From positions 310,001-374,000 of the forward strand of contig NZ_QXGS01000003.1 of NCBI RefSeq assembly GCF_003604215.1: a DNA stretch of 64,000 nt, read 5' to 3'. Numbering within the stretch: the stretch's first letter is position 1; every line of letters begins with the position of its first letter. The translations under genes were made by a program, and so were the position numbers. Under the pieces are notes generated by a model. It was not told the DNA's origin, made no database searches, and was given only the letters and a program-made list of their open reading frames with translations. Positions 22,601 through 29,631 of the stretch are shown piece by piece. The stretch is from Teichococcus vastitatis (GTDB lineage: Bacteria; Pseudomonadota; Alphaproteobacteria; Acetobacterales; Acetobacteraceae).

Positions 22601-23114
22601 GGTGGCCGATATCAAGGCCGGGCAGGGGCGGAAAGGCGAGGGTGCCGATCGCGAGTGGACGCCGCAGATCAATCTCGGCCTGCCGGTGCTGATCCCGGAA
22701 AGCTATGTCGCGGACCTGCCGGTGCGGCTCGGTCTGTATCGCCGCATCGGTGGCCTGGCGGGAGATCAGGAGGTCGACGCCATGGCGGCCGAGCTGAGCG
22801 ACCGCTTCGGTCCGCTGCCACCGGAGGTCGAGAACCTGCTCCAGGTGGTGTCGATCAAGCATTTCTGCCGTCAGGCAGGGGTGGAGAAGCTCGATGCCGG
22901 TCCCAAGGGGATCGTGGCCAGCTTCCGCGGCAACCGCTTCGCCAATCCGGGTGGGCTGGTGAGCTGGGTGACCGCGCAGAAGGGGCAGGTGAAACTGCGG
23001 CCCGACCACAAGCTGGCGATGGTGCGGGAGATGGATCTGCCGGTGCGCGTGCGCGCCGCCAAGGACATGCTGGTCGCGCTGGCCAAGCTGACCCGTCAGG
23101 CCAAGGCGGCCTGA
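19650..23114 (+). CDS. mfd: Transcription-repair coupling factor
   Basis: Removes RNA polymerase stalled at DNA lesions and recruits UvrA. The 1154-residue protein has the UvrB-like N-terminal module (LRLPAWDVLPYDRISPHAEL), a CarD-like RNA-polymerase interaction domain (GDLVVHQDHGIGRYDGL near residue 485), and a RecG-like translocase: Walker A CGDVGFGKTEIALRAAF, VIVDEEQHFGVAHKERLK, TLTATPIPRTLQLALTG and QLRGRVGRG. The C-terminal regulatory domain closes the protein. uvrA, its partner, is in the same window. Translation is coupled to sdhE by a 4-nt overlap. The stop codon sits in a strong hairpin. Confidence 0.97.
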   Translation: MTALTVFGAPEGFDALLLARRRAEADGFVLHVCRDDARVARMQDGLAFFAPDVEVLRLPAWDVLPYDRISPHAELVAERMATLARLGEPQARRGVVLTTVNALVQRVPPQAVFEGATLHLRRGSRTTPEKLSAFLESNGYGRVATVMEPGEYAVRGGIIDLYPAGQPEPVRVDLFGDEVESLRSFSTETQRSGAQLKELSLRPVGEVFLDQESISRFRSGYRELFGSAAAEDPLYVSISAGRRHPGMEHYAPLFHDSMATLLDYLPGASVSLDHQAEDALEARLEMIEDHYQARRNPTREGEVPYRPVQPARLYLTRGDWDAMLSGGPLLRFTPFPQPEGSDDGLDAGGRPGRLYSEVRASGENVFAAFKEQAQSQSRLGLKPVLAAWSKGSRERLGNLLRENGVAAQVAEDWRAATRVPDGVIALATFGVERGFTAPPGGPRQPGIAITGEQDLLGERIARPPRRRKRADQFIADATEIAEGDLVVHQDHGIGRYDGLAIIEVSGAPHDCLRLIYDGGDKLFLPVENIELLSRFGSETAGATLDKLGGASWQNRKAKAKQRIADMAERLIRIAAERRVKDAPLAAPPEGAWDEFCARFPFAETDDQQRAIADVLEDLAAGRPMDRLICGDVGFGKTEIALRAAFVVAMTGVQVAVVVPTTLLSRQHFRTFTARFEGLPIKVAQLSRMVTAKEAAQVKAGLADGSINIVVGTHALLAKGIEFADLGLVIVDEEQHFGVAHKERLKSLKADVHVLTLTATPIPRTLQLALTGVREMSIIATPPVDRLAVRTFIMPFDAVVIREAIQRERFRGGQIFCVVPRLEDLPRMATRLAEIVPEARTVQAHGRLTPSELERVMTEFGDGKYDILLATNIVESGLDMPAVNTLLIYRADMFGLAQLYQLRGRVGRGKLRGYAYLTWPATQRLSVAAEKRLAVMQTLDNLGAGFTLASHDLDIRGAGNLLGDEQSGHIREVGIELYQQMLEDAVADIKAGQGRKGEGADREWTPQINLGLPVLIPESYVADLPVRLGLYRRIGGLAGDQEVDAMAAELSDRFGPLPPEVENLLQVVSIKHFCRQAGVEKLDAGPKGIVASFRGNRFANPGGLVSWVTAQKGQVKLRPDHKLAMVREMDLPVRVRAAKDMLVALAKLTRQAKAA

Positions 23115-23119
23115 CGGGT
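23091..23119. terminator. 12-bp perfect hairpin between mfd and the DsbA-family gene
   Basis: ACCCGTCAGGCC and GGCCTGACGGGT are perfect inverse complements separated by AAGGC. The hairpin includes the mfd TGA and touches the stop of the facing gene. No U tract follows on either strand, so it may act with Rho, as an RNA 3'-end block, or as a bidirectional terminator. Its perfection within coding sequence suggests selection. Confidence 0.5.
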
Positions 23120-23817
23120 CAGAACTCGGCGGCCTCGGCGATGGCGACGTCCATCAGCCTTTCCAGCACCTCGGGCTCCTGCGCGCCGGCGATCGCATGC
23201 CCGGCGCCGATGCCCTGCCGGCCGCTGACCACGAAGCAGGGAACGCCATTGATGCCGAGGCGGTGGGCCCGGAGGTTCTCGGCGTGGATAGCGTCGGTTT
23301 CCAGCCCGCCGGACAGGAAACGCTGGGCCGCCCAGTGATCCAGGCCCTGCTGCGCGGCGATGGTGGCCAGCGTTCCCGCATGCCCGATATCCGCGCCGTC
23401 GCAGAAATGCGACGTGAACAACGCATCCACCATGGCATCCGCCAGGCCGAGCTGTTCAGCAAACCGCACCAGCCGATGCGCATCCACCGAGGGCGGAACG
23501 CGACGGATCCGCTCGAAGCGGAAGGCGATGCCTTCCGCCTGGCCGAGTTCGGCCATCGTTGCATGAAGGCGCCGGGCCCGTTCCTCGCCGCCGAACTTGC
23601 GGGCCATGTAGTCCTGTCGGGCAGTACCGCCCAGGCCCAGATCCGGGTTCAGCAGGAAGGGCCGCCAGCGGATCTGCGCCAGGATGTCCGGCCGTGCCCG
23701 CAAGGCGCGGCGAAGCCGGCGCGTGCCCAGGAAGCACCAGGGACAGACCAGATCAAACACCACCTCGATCTCGAGCTGGTGGCGGGAGGGCGACAGCAGG
23801 TTCACGAACACCAACAT
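23119..23817 (-). CDS. DsbA/FrnE-family thiol oxidoreductase
   Basis: A thioredoxin-fold protein of the 2-hydroxychromene-2-carboxylate isomerase/FrnE branch. The N terminus reads IEVVFDLVCPWCFLGTRRL, with a CPWC redox motif, and the helical insert and C-terminal cis-Pro segment GINGVPCFVV complete the family pattern. There is no signal peptide, so a cytoplasmic role is likely. I chose the ATG at 23817 (MLVFVNLLSPSRH, 233 residues). The frame opens earlier, to 23907, but into an AT-rich stretch that looks non-coding. It converges on mfd with 4 nt between stops. Substrate unknown. Confidence 0.85.
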   Translation of the reverse strand: MLVFVNLLSPSRHQLEIEVVFDLVCPWCFLGTRRLRRALRARPDILAQIRWRPFLLNPDLGLGGTARQDYMARKFGGEERARRLHATMAELGQAEGIAFRFERIRRVPPSVDAHRLVRFAEQLGLADAMVDALFTSHFCDGADIGHAGTLATIAAQQGLDHWAAQRFLSGGLETDAIHAENLRAHRLGINGVPCFVVSGRQGIGAGHAIAGAQEPEVLERLMDVAIAEAAEF

Positions 23818-23864
23818 AGTGGGATCGGCACGGGATCGCATCCCCGGCTTTCGGACTAATTCTT

Positions 23865-23943
23865 TTGACTGCTGAAGCCTATTCGTGAATAAAAACTTCA
23901 GAATCAAACTTGTAGAAGGTAGGGCTGAGTCTTAGGTTCAGCC
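23865..23943 (+). promoter_or_regulatory. AT-rich divergent promoter region with two inverted repeats
   Basis: TTGACT (23865-23870), a 17-bp spacer and AATAAA (23888-23893) make a plausible rightward promoter for the membrane hydrolase. An inverted repeat CTGAAG/CTTCAG (23872-23877 and 23896-23901) brackets the spacer and -10 and itself encloses ATTC-GT-GAAT. A second one, GGCTGA/TCAGCC (23923-23928 and 23938-23943), falls in the leader. The stretch is visibly richer in A and T than its surroundings. An operator role is inference. Confidence 0.4.
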
Positions 23944-23971
23944 ACTCGATGCAAAGGCCGTTGAACAGCGT

Positions 23972-24631
23972 ATGATGGCGGGATCGCATATCGCGTTGGG
24001 TGCAGCGGCCTGGTTCGTGGCGGGTCCCCGGCTGGGCCTCCCGGCGCTGGATCCGGCCATGCTGGGCTTGGCCGTGACAGGCGCCCTGCTTCCCGACATC
24101 GACCATCCGAAATCCTGGGTCGGCCGGCGCCTCAAGCCTTTGTCCCTGGTTCTGGCCACTCTGCTGGGACATCGCGGCATCACGCATTCGCTGCTGGCCG
24201 TGATCGGCTGTGCGGCGTTGTTGCTGTGGCAGCAGGTTCCGCTCGGCATCGCGGCACCGCTGGTGGTCGGTTACCTGTCTCACCTGGCCGCCGATCTGCT
24301 GACGCCCGGCGGATTGCGCCTCGCCTGGCCTCTGAAGCGCAGCTTCAGCTTTCCACTCTGCCGCACGGGCTCGCCGTTTGAGCCGCTGGTTGTGGCGGTG
24401 GCGCTGTCCTGGGCCTGGGGTTCCGCCCCGGCAGGCCTCGACTGGTGCGCCGGCTACCGGCTGACCGGGCTCTCCAGGCTGACACAGGCGGAATGGCCGG
24501 GCTTCTGCCAGGGCGGTGCGTCGTCCCCTGAATTGCGCTCGTTCCTGTGGGGCGACGCCACCCTCGGCCATTGGTGGCAGATGGCGCAGATCAGCGATCC
24601 TGGGCGCTCTGCACCGGCGGGGCCACGCTGA
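23972..24631 (+). CDS. YdjM-type membrane-bound metal-dependent hydrolase (DUF457)
   Basis: An inner-membrane protein of the LexA-regulated YdjM-like family with putative metal hydrolase activity; no substrate is established. In 219 residues the metal-binding motifs are ALLPDIDHPKSW and GHRGITHSLLAV, followed by YLSHLAADLLTPGG, all embedded in hydrophobic segments. MMAGSH and MAGSH are both possible starts. I see no SOS box upstream although the E. coli namesake has one. The gene is convergent with tRNA-Ser, 11 nt away. Confidence 0.8.
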   Translation: MMAGSHIALGAAAWFVAGPRLGLPALDPAMLGLAVTGALLPDIDHPKSWVGRRLKPLSLVLATLLGHRGITHSLLAVIGCAALLLWQQVPLGIAAPLVVGYLSHLAADLLTPGGLRLAWPLKRSFSFPLCRTGSPFEPLVVAVALSWAWGSAPAGLDWCAGYRLTGLSRLTQAEWPGFCQGGASSPELRSFLWGDATLGHWWQMAQISDPGRSAPAGPR

Positions 24632-24642
24632 TGAGCCATTCC

Positions 24643-24732
24643 TGGCGGATGGGGTGGGATTCGAACCCACGGTAAGGTTACCCCTACGGCGGTTTTCAAG
24701 ACCGCTGCCTTAAACCACTCGGCCACCCATCC
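24643..24732 (-). tRNA. tRNA-Ser(TGA)
   Basis: Read leftwards: acceptor GGATGGG/CCCATCC, D arm GCCGAGTGGTTTAAGGC, anticodon stem GCGGT/ACCGC with loop CTTGAAA (anticodon TGA), a long class II variable arm, T arm GTGGG-TTCGAAT-CCCAC and discriminator G. CCA is encoded (24643-24645). The long variable arm confirms serine. Confidence 0.96.
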
Positions 24733-24753
24733 CGCAGGGCTGCCACCATCGTG

Positions 24754-24772
24754 TTGCCGGCACGCCCGGCAA
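24754..24772. promoter_or_regulatory. 7-bp inverted repeat between tRNA-Ser and the LpxR-like gene
   Basis: TTGCCGG, loop CACGC, CCGGCAA is a perfect 7-bp inverted repeat in the 88-bp divergent gap. It could be an operator for either gene or a leader hairpin. No clear -35/-10 pair adjoins it. Confidence 0.3.
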
Positions 24773-24820
24773 ACTGCCGAGATGCGGCGTTAGCGTCCCC
24801 GCCGTGAAAAGGAAAGTCTG

Positions 24821-25831
24821 ATGCGCGTCTGCCTGTTGTTTCCTGTGATCCTGGCCGCCACCCTGATCTCGGCTCCGCCGGCCTCGGCTCAGGATGCCAG
24901 TCTTGCCGCGCCGCTGCCCGATCCTTCCGGCACCTTTGCGTTCTCCCTGGAGAACGACATGTTCGGCGGCAGCGACCGCTACTACACCAACGGATTTCAA
25001 TTCGCTTACCGCTCGCCATCGGCCGATCTGCCGAGCCCTCTCGACTGGTTCAATCGGCGGCTGGACTGGCTGATGGGACCAGGCACGCTGCGCTGGGGGT
25101 GGGCGTTCGGGCAGAGCATCTACACGCCCCAGGACACGGAAAGGGTGCAGCCCGATCCGCGCGATCGTCCCTACGCCGCCTATCTCTACGGCGCCCTGTC
25201 CCTGACCAGGGTATCGGAGCGCAGCTCCAACCTGTTCGAGCTGCAGGCCGGCATGGTGGGACCTTCGGCGCTGGGCGAGTTCGTGCAGAACAACTACCAC
25301 GATGCGATCAACATTCCCCAGACCAACGGATGGCACTCCCAGCTCAAGGACGAACCGGCGATCACCGCGCTGTACGAGCGGAGATGGCGGGTTCCGCTCG
25401 GAACCATTGGCGGAGTCGAAGCCGAGGTCATCCCGGCGGTTTCGGTCAGCCTCGGCAATGTGCAGACCTATGGCGGCTTCGGGGCGGTCGCGCGCTTCGG
25501 CGAAGGCCTCGACGCGGATTACGGTCCGCCACGGATCAGGCCGGCGCTGGCGGGCTCGACCTGGATCCAGCCGCGGCAGGAACTCGGCTGGTACGTCTTC
25601 GCCGGCCTGGATGGAAGGGCCATGGCGCGCGACATTTTCCTCGACGGCAATACCTGGCGTGACAGCCGCAGCGTGGACAAGCGGATCTTGGTGGGCGACC
25701 TGCAGGCGGGGGTGGCCCTGCTGTGGCGCGGCATCCGCCTGTCCTACACGCAGGTCTGGAGAAGCGAGGAATTCTACGGCCAGTCGGGGCTGCAGAGCTT
25801 CGGCTCCCTGAGCGCGTCGTTCCGCTTCTAG
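24821..25831 (+). CDS. LpxR-family lipid A deacylase-like outer-membrane protein
   Basis: Outer-membrane beta-barrel related to LpxR, which removes the 3'-acyloxyacyl chain of lipid A. A signal peptide (cut near APPASA-Q, about residue 23) starts the 336-residue protein. Family hallmarks are FSLENDMFGGSDRYYTNGF, with the Asn-Asp pair (about 45-46) matching the catalytic/calcium site, DRPYAAYLYGALSL, and GPSALGEFVQNNYHD with the histidine thought to be catalytic. The sequence ends in Phe (SASFRF), typical of outer-membrane barrels. AAGGA lies 8 nt before the ATG. True lipid A activity is not proven; many DUF2219 homologues are uncharacterised. Confidence 0.85.
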   Translation: MRVCLLFPVILAATLISAPPASAQDASLAAPLPDPSGTFAFSLENDMFGGSDRYYTNGFQFAYRSPSADLPSPLDWFNRRLDWLMGPGTLRWGWAFGQSIYTPQDTERVQPDPRDRPYAAYLYGALSLTRVSERSSNLFELQAGMVGPSALGEFVQNNYHDAINIPQTNGWHSQLKDEPAITALYERRWRVPLGTIGGVEAEVIPAVSVSLGNVQTYGGFGAVARFGEGLDADYGPPRIRPALAGSTWIQPRQELGWYVFAGLDGRAMARDIFLDGNTWRDSRSVDKRILVGDLQAGVALLWRGIRLSYTQVWRSEEFYGQSGLQSFGSLSASFRF

Positions 25832-25895
25832 GAGTTGAAAAACCCCTGCTGATGCCTGTTGCGGGAGGGGCGGTGGTCATGGCAACCCTGCGGCC

Positions 25896-26867
25896 ATGCT
25901 TGAACGCCGCCCACTGCTCCTGCGACTCGCTGCCCTGCCGCTTCTGGCCTGCGGCAGCGCCAAAGCTGCCACCGCCAGCTTCAGCGCCTTTCTGGATGGG
26001 GTGGCGGCCGAGGCGCGCCGCAGCGGCGTCTCGGAGATCACCCTGAGGCAGGCACTCTCCGGTGTTCAGCCGAATGACAAGGTGCTGGAACTGGATCGCC
26101 GGCAGCCTGAATTCACCCTGACCTGGGAGGGGTATCGCGACGGCCGGCTCTCGGTGCAGCGGATCGATCGCGGACGGCAGCTGTTCCAGGAACACCAGGC
26201 TCTTTTGGACGCCATCTGGCAGCGGTTTCAGGTGTCGCCGCGCATCATCATGGCGGTCTGGGGCCTGGAAACCAATTACGGTGGCTTCACTGGCAATTTC
26301 AACGTCATCGAAGCGCTGGCGACCTTGGCTTGGGACGGCCGCCGCAGCGAATTCTTTCGCAAGGAATTGCTGGCCGCACTGCGGATCCTGGAAGCACGCG
26401 ACGTCACGCCGGAGCGCATGCGGGGCAGCTACGCAGGTGCCATGGGCAATCCGCAGTTCATGCCGACCAGCTTCGAGCGGCTGGCCGTGGATTTCGATGG
26501 CGATGGGCACCGCGATATCTGGGGAAGCCATGCCGACGCCCTGGCCTCGATCGCCAACTACCTGGCGCGCAGCGGCTGGCGCGAGGATGAGCGCTGGGGG
26601 CGGGAGGTCATGCTGCCGGCGGGCTTCGATCCGGGCCTGTCTGGGCGAGCCAACCGCAAGCCGTTGCAGGAATGGCTTCGCCTTGGCGTCCGCGCCGTGG
26701 ATGGCACGGAGTTGGCGCCCTTCGACATGGATGCCTCGATCCTGTTGCCGGGGGGTGCCGGGGGGCAGGCCTTCATGGTTTACCAGAATTTCAACGTGAT
26801 CAGGCGCTACAATCCGTCGGACTACTACGCCCTGGTAATCGGCATGCTGTCCGACCGGCTGGCATGA
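25896..26867 (+). CDS. mltB: Lytic murein transglycosylase B
   Basis: Cleaves the MurNAc-GlcNAc bond of peptidoglycan with formation of 1,6-anhydroMurNAc. The 323-residue protein has an N-terminal signal with a lipobox-like LLAC (Cys19), fitting a lipoprotein. The catalytic Glu lies in MAVWGLETNYGGFTG (Glu125), and GSYAGAMGNPQFMPTSF and VDFDGDGHRDIWGS are characteristic MltB segments. FMVYQNFNVIRRYNPSDYYAL ends the fold. Its stop overlaps the RlpA start (ATGA), which couples it to another septal murein enzyme. Confidence 0.93.
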   Translation: MLERRPLLLRLAALPLLACGSAKAATASFSAFLDGVAAEARRSGVSEITLRQALSGVQPNDKVLELDRRQPEFTLTWEGYRDGRLSVQRIDRGRQLFQEHQALLDAIWQRFQVSPRIIMAVWGLETNYGGFTGNFNVIEALATLAWDGRRSEFFRKELLAALRILEARDVTPERMRGSYAGAMGNPQFMPTSFERLAVDFDGDGHRDIWGSHADALASIANYLARSGWREDERWGREVMLPAGFDPGLSGRANRKPLQEWLRLGVRAVDGTELAPFDMDASILLPGGAGGQAFMVYQNFNVIRRYNPSDYYALVIGMLSDRLA

Positions 26868-27766
26868 TCCCGGCTGGCGCCCTGTATCTCGCCGTGCTGG
26901 GCGGCTGCATGCTGGTCTGCAGCTGCGCGCCACCCGGCCCGGCCGCAGTTCCGGCGCCACAATACGTGGTCGGCGAACCGTATCAGATGGGCAGCCGCTG
27001 GTCCTACCCGCGCGAGGATTTCGATCTGCGGGAAAGTGGCCTCGCGGCGGTGATCGCTGACCGGCGGGCCGGGCGGCGCACCGTGAATGGCGAGATCTAT
27101 GACCCGGACCGCCTGACGGCGTCCCATCGGACTCTCCAGCTTCCCGCGATCCTGCGCGTCACCAACCTGGAGAACGGGTTGCAACTCCTGGTGCGGGTGA
27201 ATGACCGCGGGCCGGCTCAGCCGGGCCGGCTGCTGGAACTGTCCCGGCGCGCCGCCGAACTGCTGCAGATCCCGCCCGCGGGCGGCACGCAGATCGCCAT
27301 CGCCGTGGAGGGCGAGCCGTCCCGCACCCTGGCGGCGGCGCTGCCCACCCAGGAGGCTCGCAGCCTGCGCATCGATGCCGCGCCGCGCGAACAGCTGCAG
27401 GCCGAGCGCCTGTCGGACGTGCCCGGCGCCCGGACGGCAGCGTCGGTGCGGCGTGCCCCGGCCGGTCCGGCGGTGGCGGATCTGCCGCGGCCATCCGGCG
27501 ACGAAAACGTCGTGCTGCCGGAGCTGCCGGCTCGCGGCCCCGCACGCCCGGGACGGCTGATGATCCAGGCCGGCAGCTTCACCAGCCGCGGCGATGCCCA
27601 GCGCCAGGCGGCCCGGATCGGTGCCCGGGTGGACACGGTGGGGCAGGGAAGGCGTGCGGAGCACCGGGTGCGCCTGGGGCCGTTCCCCGACGCGGCGCAA
27701 GCCGACAACGCTCTTGAGGCGGCCCTCAGATCGGGCGTATCGGATGCCCGGATCATCATCGACTAG
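26864..27766 (+). CDS. rlpA: RlpA-like septal lipoprotein with SPOR domain
   Basis: Probable endolytic transglycosylase acting on denuded glycan at the division site. The 300-residue protein has a lipoprotein signal with Cys15 (VLGGC) or Cys21 (VCSC) as the lipid site. The double-psi beta-barrel follows: ESGLAAVIADRRAGRRTVNGEIYD, DRLTASHRTLQLPAILRVTNL and VRVNDRGP, where the catalytic Glu and Asp are expected. A Pro/Ala/Arg-rich linker leads to a C-terminal SPOR domain (LMIQAGSFTSRGDAQRQAARI to the end) for binding septal murein. The usual WYG motif is replaced by AVIAD. It lies in one transcription direction with mltB and the carboxypeptidase. Confidence 0.88.
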   Translation: MIPAGALYLAVLGGCMLVCSCAPPGPAAVPAPQYVVGEPYQMGSRWSYPREDFDLRESGLAAVIADRRAGRRTVNGEIYDPDRLTASHRTLQLPAILRVTNLENGLQLLVRVNDRGPAQPGRLLELSRRAAELLQIPPAGGTQIAIAVEGEPSRTLAAALPTQEARSLRIDAAPREQLQAERLSDVPGARTAASVRRAPAGPAVADLPRPSGDENVVLPELPARGPARPGRLMIQAGSFTSRGDAQRQAARIGARVDTVGQGRRAEHRVRLGPFPDAAQADNALEAALRSGVSDARIIID

Positions 27767-27794
27767 AACCGCCAGGACCATGGAGATATCCGCT

Positions 27795-29000
27795 ATGCCG
27801 CTCCGCCGTAGACTGCTTGGTGGCGCCATCGGGATCGCGGCCGGCGGCATGTTGAGCCATCCGGTGGCCGCGCAGCGCCGGCCGGCGCAGCGCAGCGCAC
27901 CGGCCGCACCGCCCGCCACGCCGGCGACGACGCCGCTGGGTCCTGTGGACACCCAGGCGCGGCAGGCCCTCATCATTGATGCCGACACCTCCGCAGTGTT
28001 GCTGGAAAAGAACGCGGATGAGCGGATGCCGCCATCCTCCATGTCGAAGCTGATGACGATGTATGTCGTGTTCGACATGCTGAAGCAGGGCCGGCTGCGC
28101 ATGGATCAGGAGCTTCCGGTGAGCGAAGCCGCTTGGCGCATGGGCGGTTCCAAAATGTTCGTGGAGCTGGGCAGCAGCATCAGCGTCGAGAACCTGGTGC
28201 ACGGCGTGATCGTCCAGTCCGGCAACGACGCCTGCGTTGTGCTGGCCGAAGGTATCAGCGGGAGCGAGCGGCAATTCGCCGAACTGCTCAATGAATACGG
28301 CACGAGGCTCGGGCTGAAGAACAGCACGTTCCGCAACGCGACGGGCTGGCCCGACCCTGAACACCGCATGACCTGCCGCGATCTGGCGACGCTGGCGCAA
28401 CGCCTGATCAACGACTTCCCGCAATACTACACCATCTACAGCCAGCGCTCCTTCAGCTGGCACGGCATCAGCCAGGAGAACCGAAATCCGCTGCTGGGGC
28501 GGGTTTCCGGAGCGGATGGCCTGAAGACCGGCCACACCGAGGACGCCGGCTACGGGCTGACAGGAACGGCGAAGCGGGGCGAGCGACGCCTGATCCTGGT
28601 GGTGAACGGGCTGACCTCGATGCGTGCGCGCGGCGAGGAGTCGGAGCGCCTTCTTGAATGGGGCTTCCGTGAATTCGAGAATGTGACGCTGTTTCGCACC
28701 GCCGACACGATCGAGTCGGCACCGGTGTATCTGGGGGAGCAAGCCGCGGTGCCGCTGGTGGGGGGGCGCGATCTGGTGCTGACGCTTCCGCGGCAATGGC
28801 GGCGCAGCCTCGCCGTGAAGCTGCGCTACGCGGCACCGATTCCGGCGCCGGTTGCGAAGGGACAGGAGGTGGGGCAGCTGGAGGTGTCCGGCGAGGGCGT
28901 TCCCGCCATGACGCTGCCGCTGTTCGCCGGGGCCGACGTGCCGCGGCTCGGCCTGGTTCAGCGAATTCCCGCCGTGATCAGCCGATTGGTCTCGGGCTGA
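27795..29000 (+). CDS. dacC: D-alanyl-D-alanine carboxypeptidase (PBP5/6 class)
   Basis: Trims the terminal D-Ala of murein pentapeptides and so controls cross-linking. After a signal peptide (MPLRRRLLGGAIGIAAGGML, cut near PVAAQ) the 401-residue protein shows the three penicilloyl-transferase motifs: SMSK in PPSSMSKLMTMY, SGN in VQSGNDACVVLAEG, and KTG in GLKTGHTEDAGYGLTG. A PBP5-type C-terminal beta domain and amphipathic tail follow. ATG 27795 is preferred (GGAG 9 nt upstream); 27780 would place Glu at residue 2 of the signal. The dacA/dacC/dacF naming is arbitrary here. Confidence 0.92.
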   Translation: MPLRRRLLGGAIGIAAGGMLSHPVAAQRRPAQRSAPAAPPATPATTPLGPVDTQARQALIIDADTSAVLLEKNADERMPPSSMSKLMTMYVVFDMLKQGRLRMDQELPVSEAAWRMGGSKMFVELGSSISVENLVHGVIVQSGNDACVVLAEGISGSERQFAELLNEYGTRLGLKNSTFRNATGWPDPEHRMTCRDLATLAQRLINDFPQYYTIYSQRSFSWHGISQENRNPLLGRVSGADGLKTGHTEDAGYGLTGTAKRGERRLILVVNGLTSMRARGEESERLLEWGFREFENVTLFRTADTIESAPVYLGEQAAVPLVGGRDLVLTLPRQWRRSLAVKLRYAAPIPAPVAKGQEVGQLEVSGEGVPAMTLPLFAGADVPRLGLVQRIPAVISRLVSG

Positions 29001-29001
29001 G

Positions 29002-29631
29002 GTGCAGCGCGGCTTCTTCATCACCCTGGAAGGCGGCGAGGGCGCGGGCAAGACCACATTGGCGCGGGGCCTGTCGCGGCATCTGGCGGGGCTCGGCATT
29101 CCCGCTCTGCGCACCCGAGAGCCTGGGGGAGCGCCGGGGGCCGAGGCGCTGCGCGGGCTGCTTCTGGGAACCGCCCTGGACTGGGACCCTGTGGCCGAGG
29201 CGATGCTGATGTTCGCCGCCCGGCGCGAACACTGGGTCAAGACCATCGAACCGGCCCTCCAGGCCGGCGCCTGGGTGATCTGCGACCGGTTCTTCGACTC
29301 CACCCTGGCCTACCAGTGCCACGGCCGCGGACTGGATGCCGGCATCGGGCAGGGCCTGCGTGACATTGCGCTGCCCGGTGTCTCGCCGGATGCCACCCTG
29401 GTGCTGGATGTGCCGTCGGCACTGGGCATGGCGCGCGCAGCGCGCCGCAGCCGGCCGGATCGTTTCGAGCAACTGGACGGGATGTTCCATGAGCGTGTCC
29501 GTCAGGCCTTCCTGAGGATCGCGGCGCAGGAGCCGGAGCGCTGCGCCGTCCTGGATGCTGCCGGCGCGGAGGATGGCATCCTGAGCGGCGCGCTGGCGGA
29601 GCTGCAATGCCGGCTCGGCTTCCCGCTGTGA
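29002..29631 (+). CDS. tmk: Thymidylate kinase
   Basis: Phosphorylates dTMP to dTDP for DNA synthesis. The 209-residue protein has the P-loop FITLEGGEGAGKTT at the N terminus, the DR motif in VICDRFFDSTLAYQ and a LID-like RAARRSRPDRFEQ. The GTG start follows the carboxypeptidase stop by one base, so it is translated in the same transcript. The tmk-holB-metG-tatD-PhnP order is a widespread conserved bacterial operon. Confidence 0.95.
   Translation: MQRGFFITLEGGEGAGKTTLARGLSRHLAGLGIPALRTREPGGAPGAEALRGLLLGTALDWDPVAEAMLMFAARREHWVKTIEPALQAGAWVICDRFFDSTLAYQCHGRGLDAGIGQGLRDIALPGVSPDATLVLDVPSALGMARAARRSRPDRFEQLDGMFHERVRQAFLRIAAQEPERCAVLDAAGAEDGILSGALAELQCRLGFPL

Noticed and set aside
23972-24631. 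SOS control of the YdjM-like gene, by analogy with E. coli ydjM
   Set aside because: I found no GTTC-N7-GTTC or CTGT-N8-ACAG upstream; the inverted repeats there are different.
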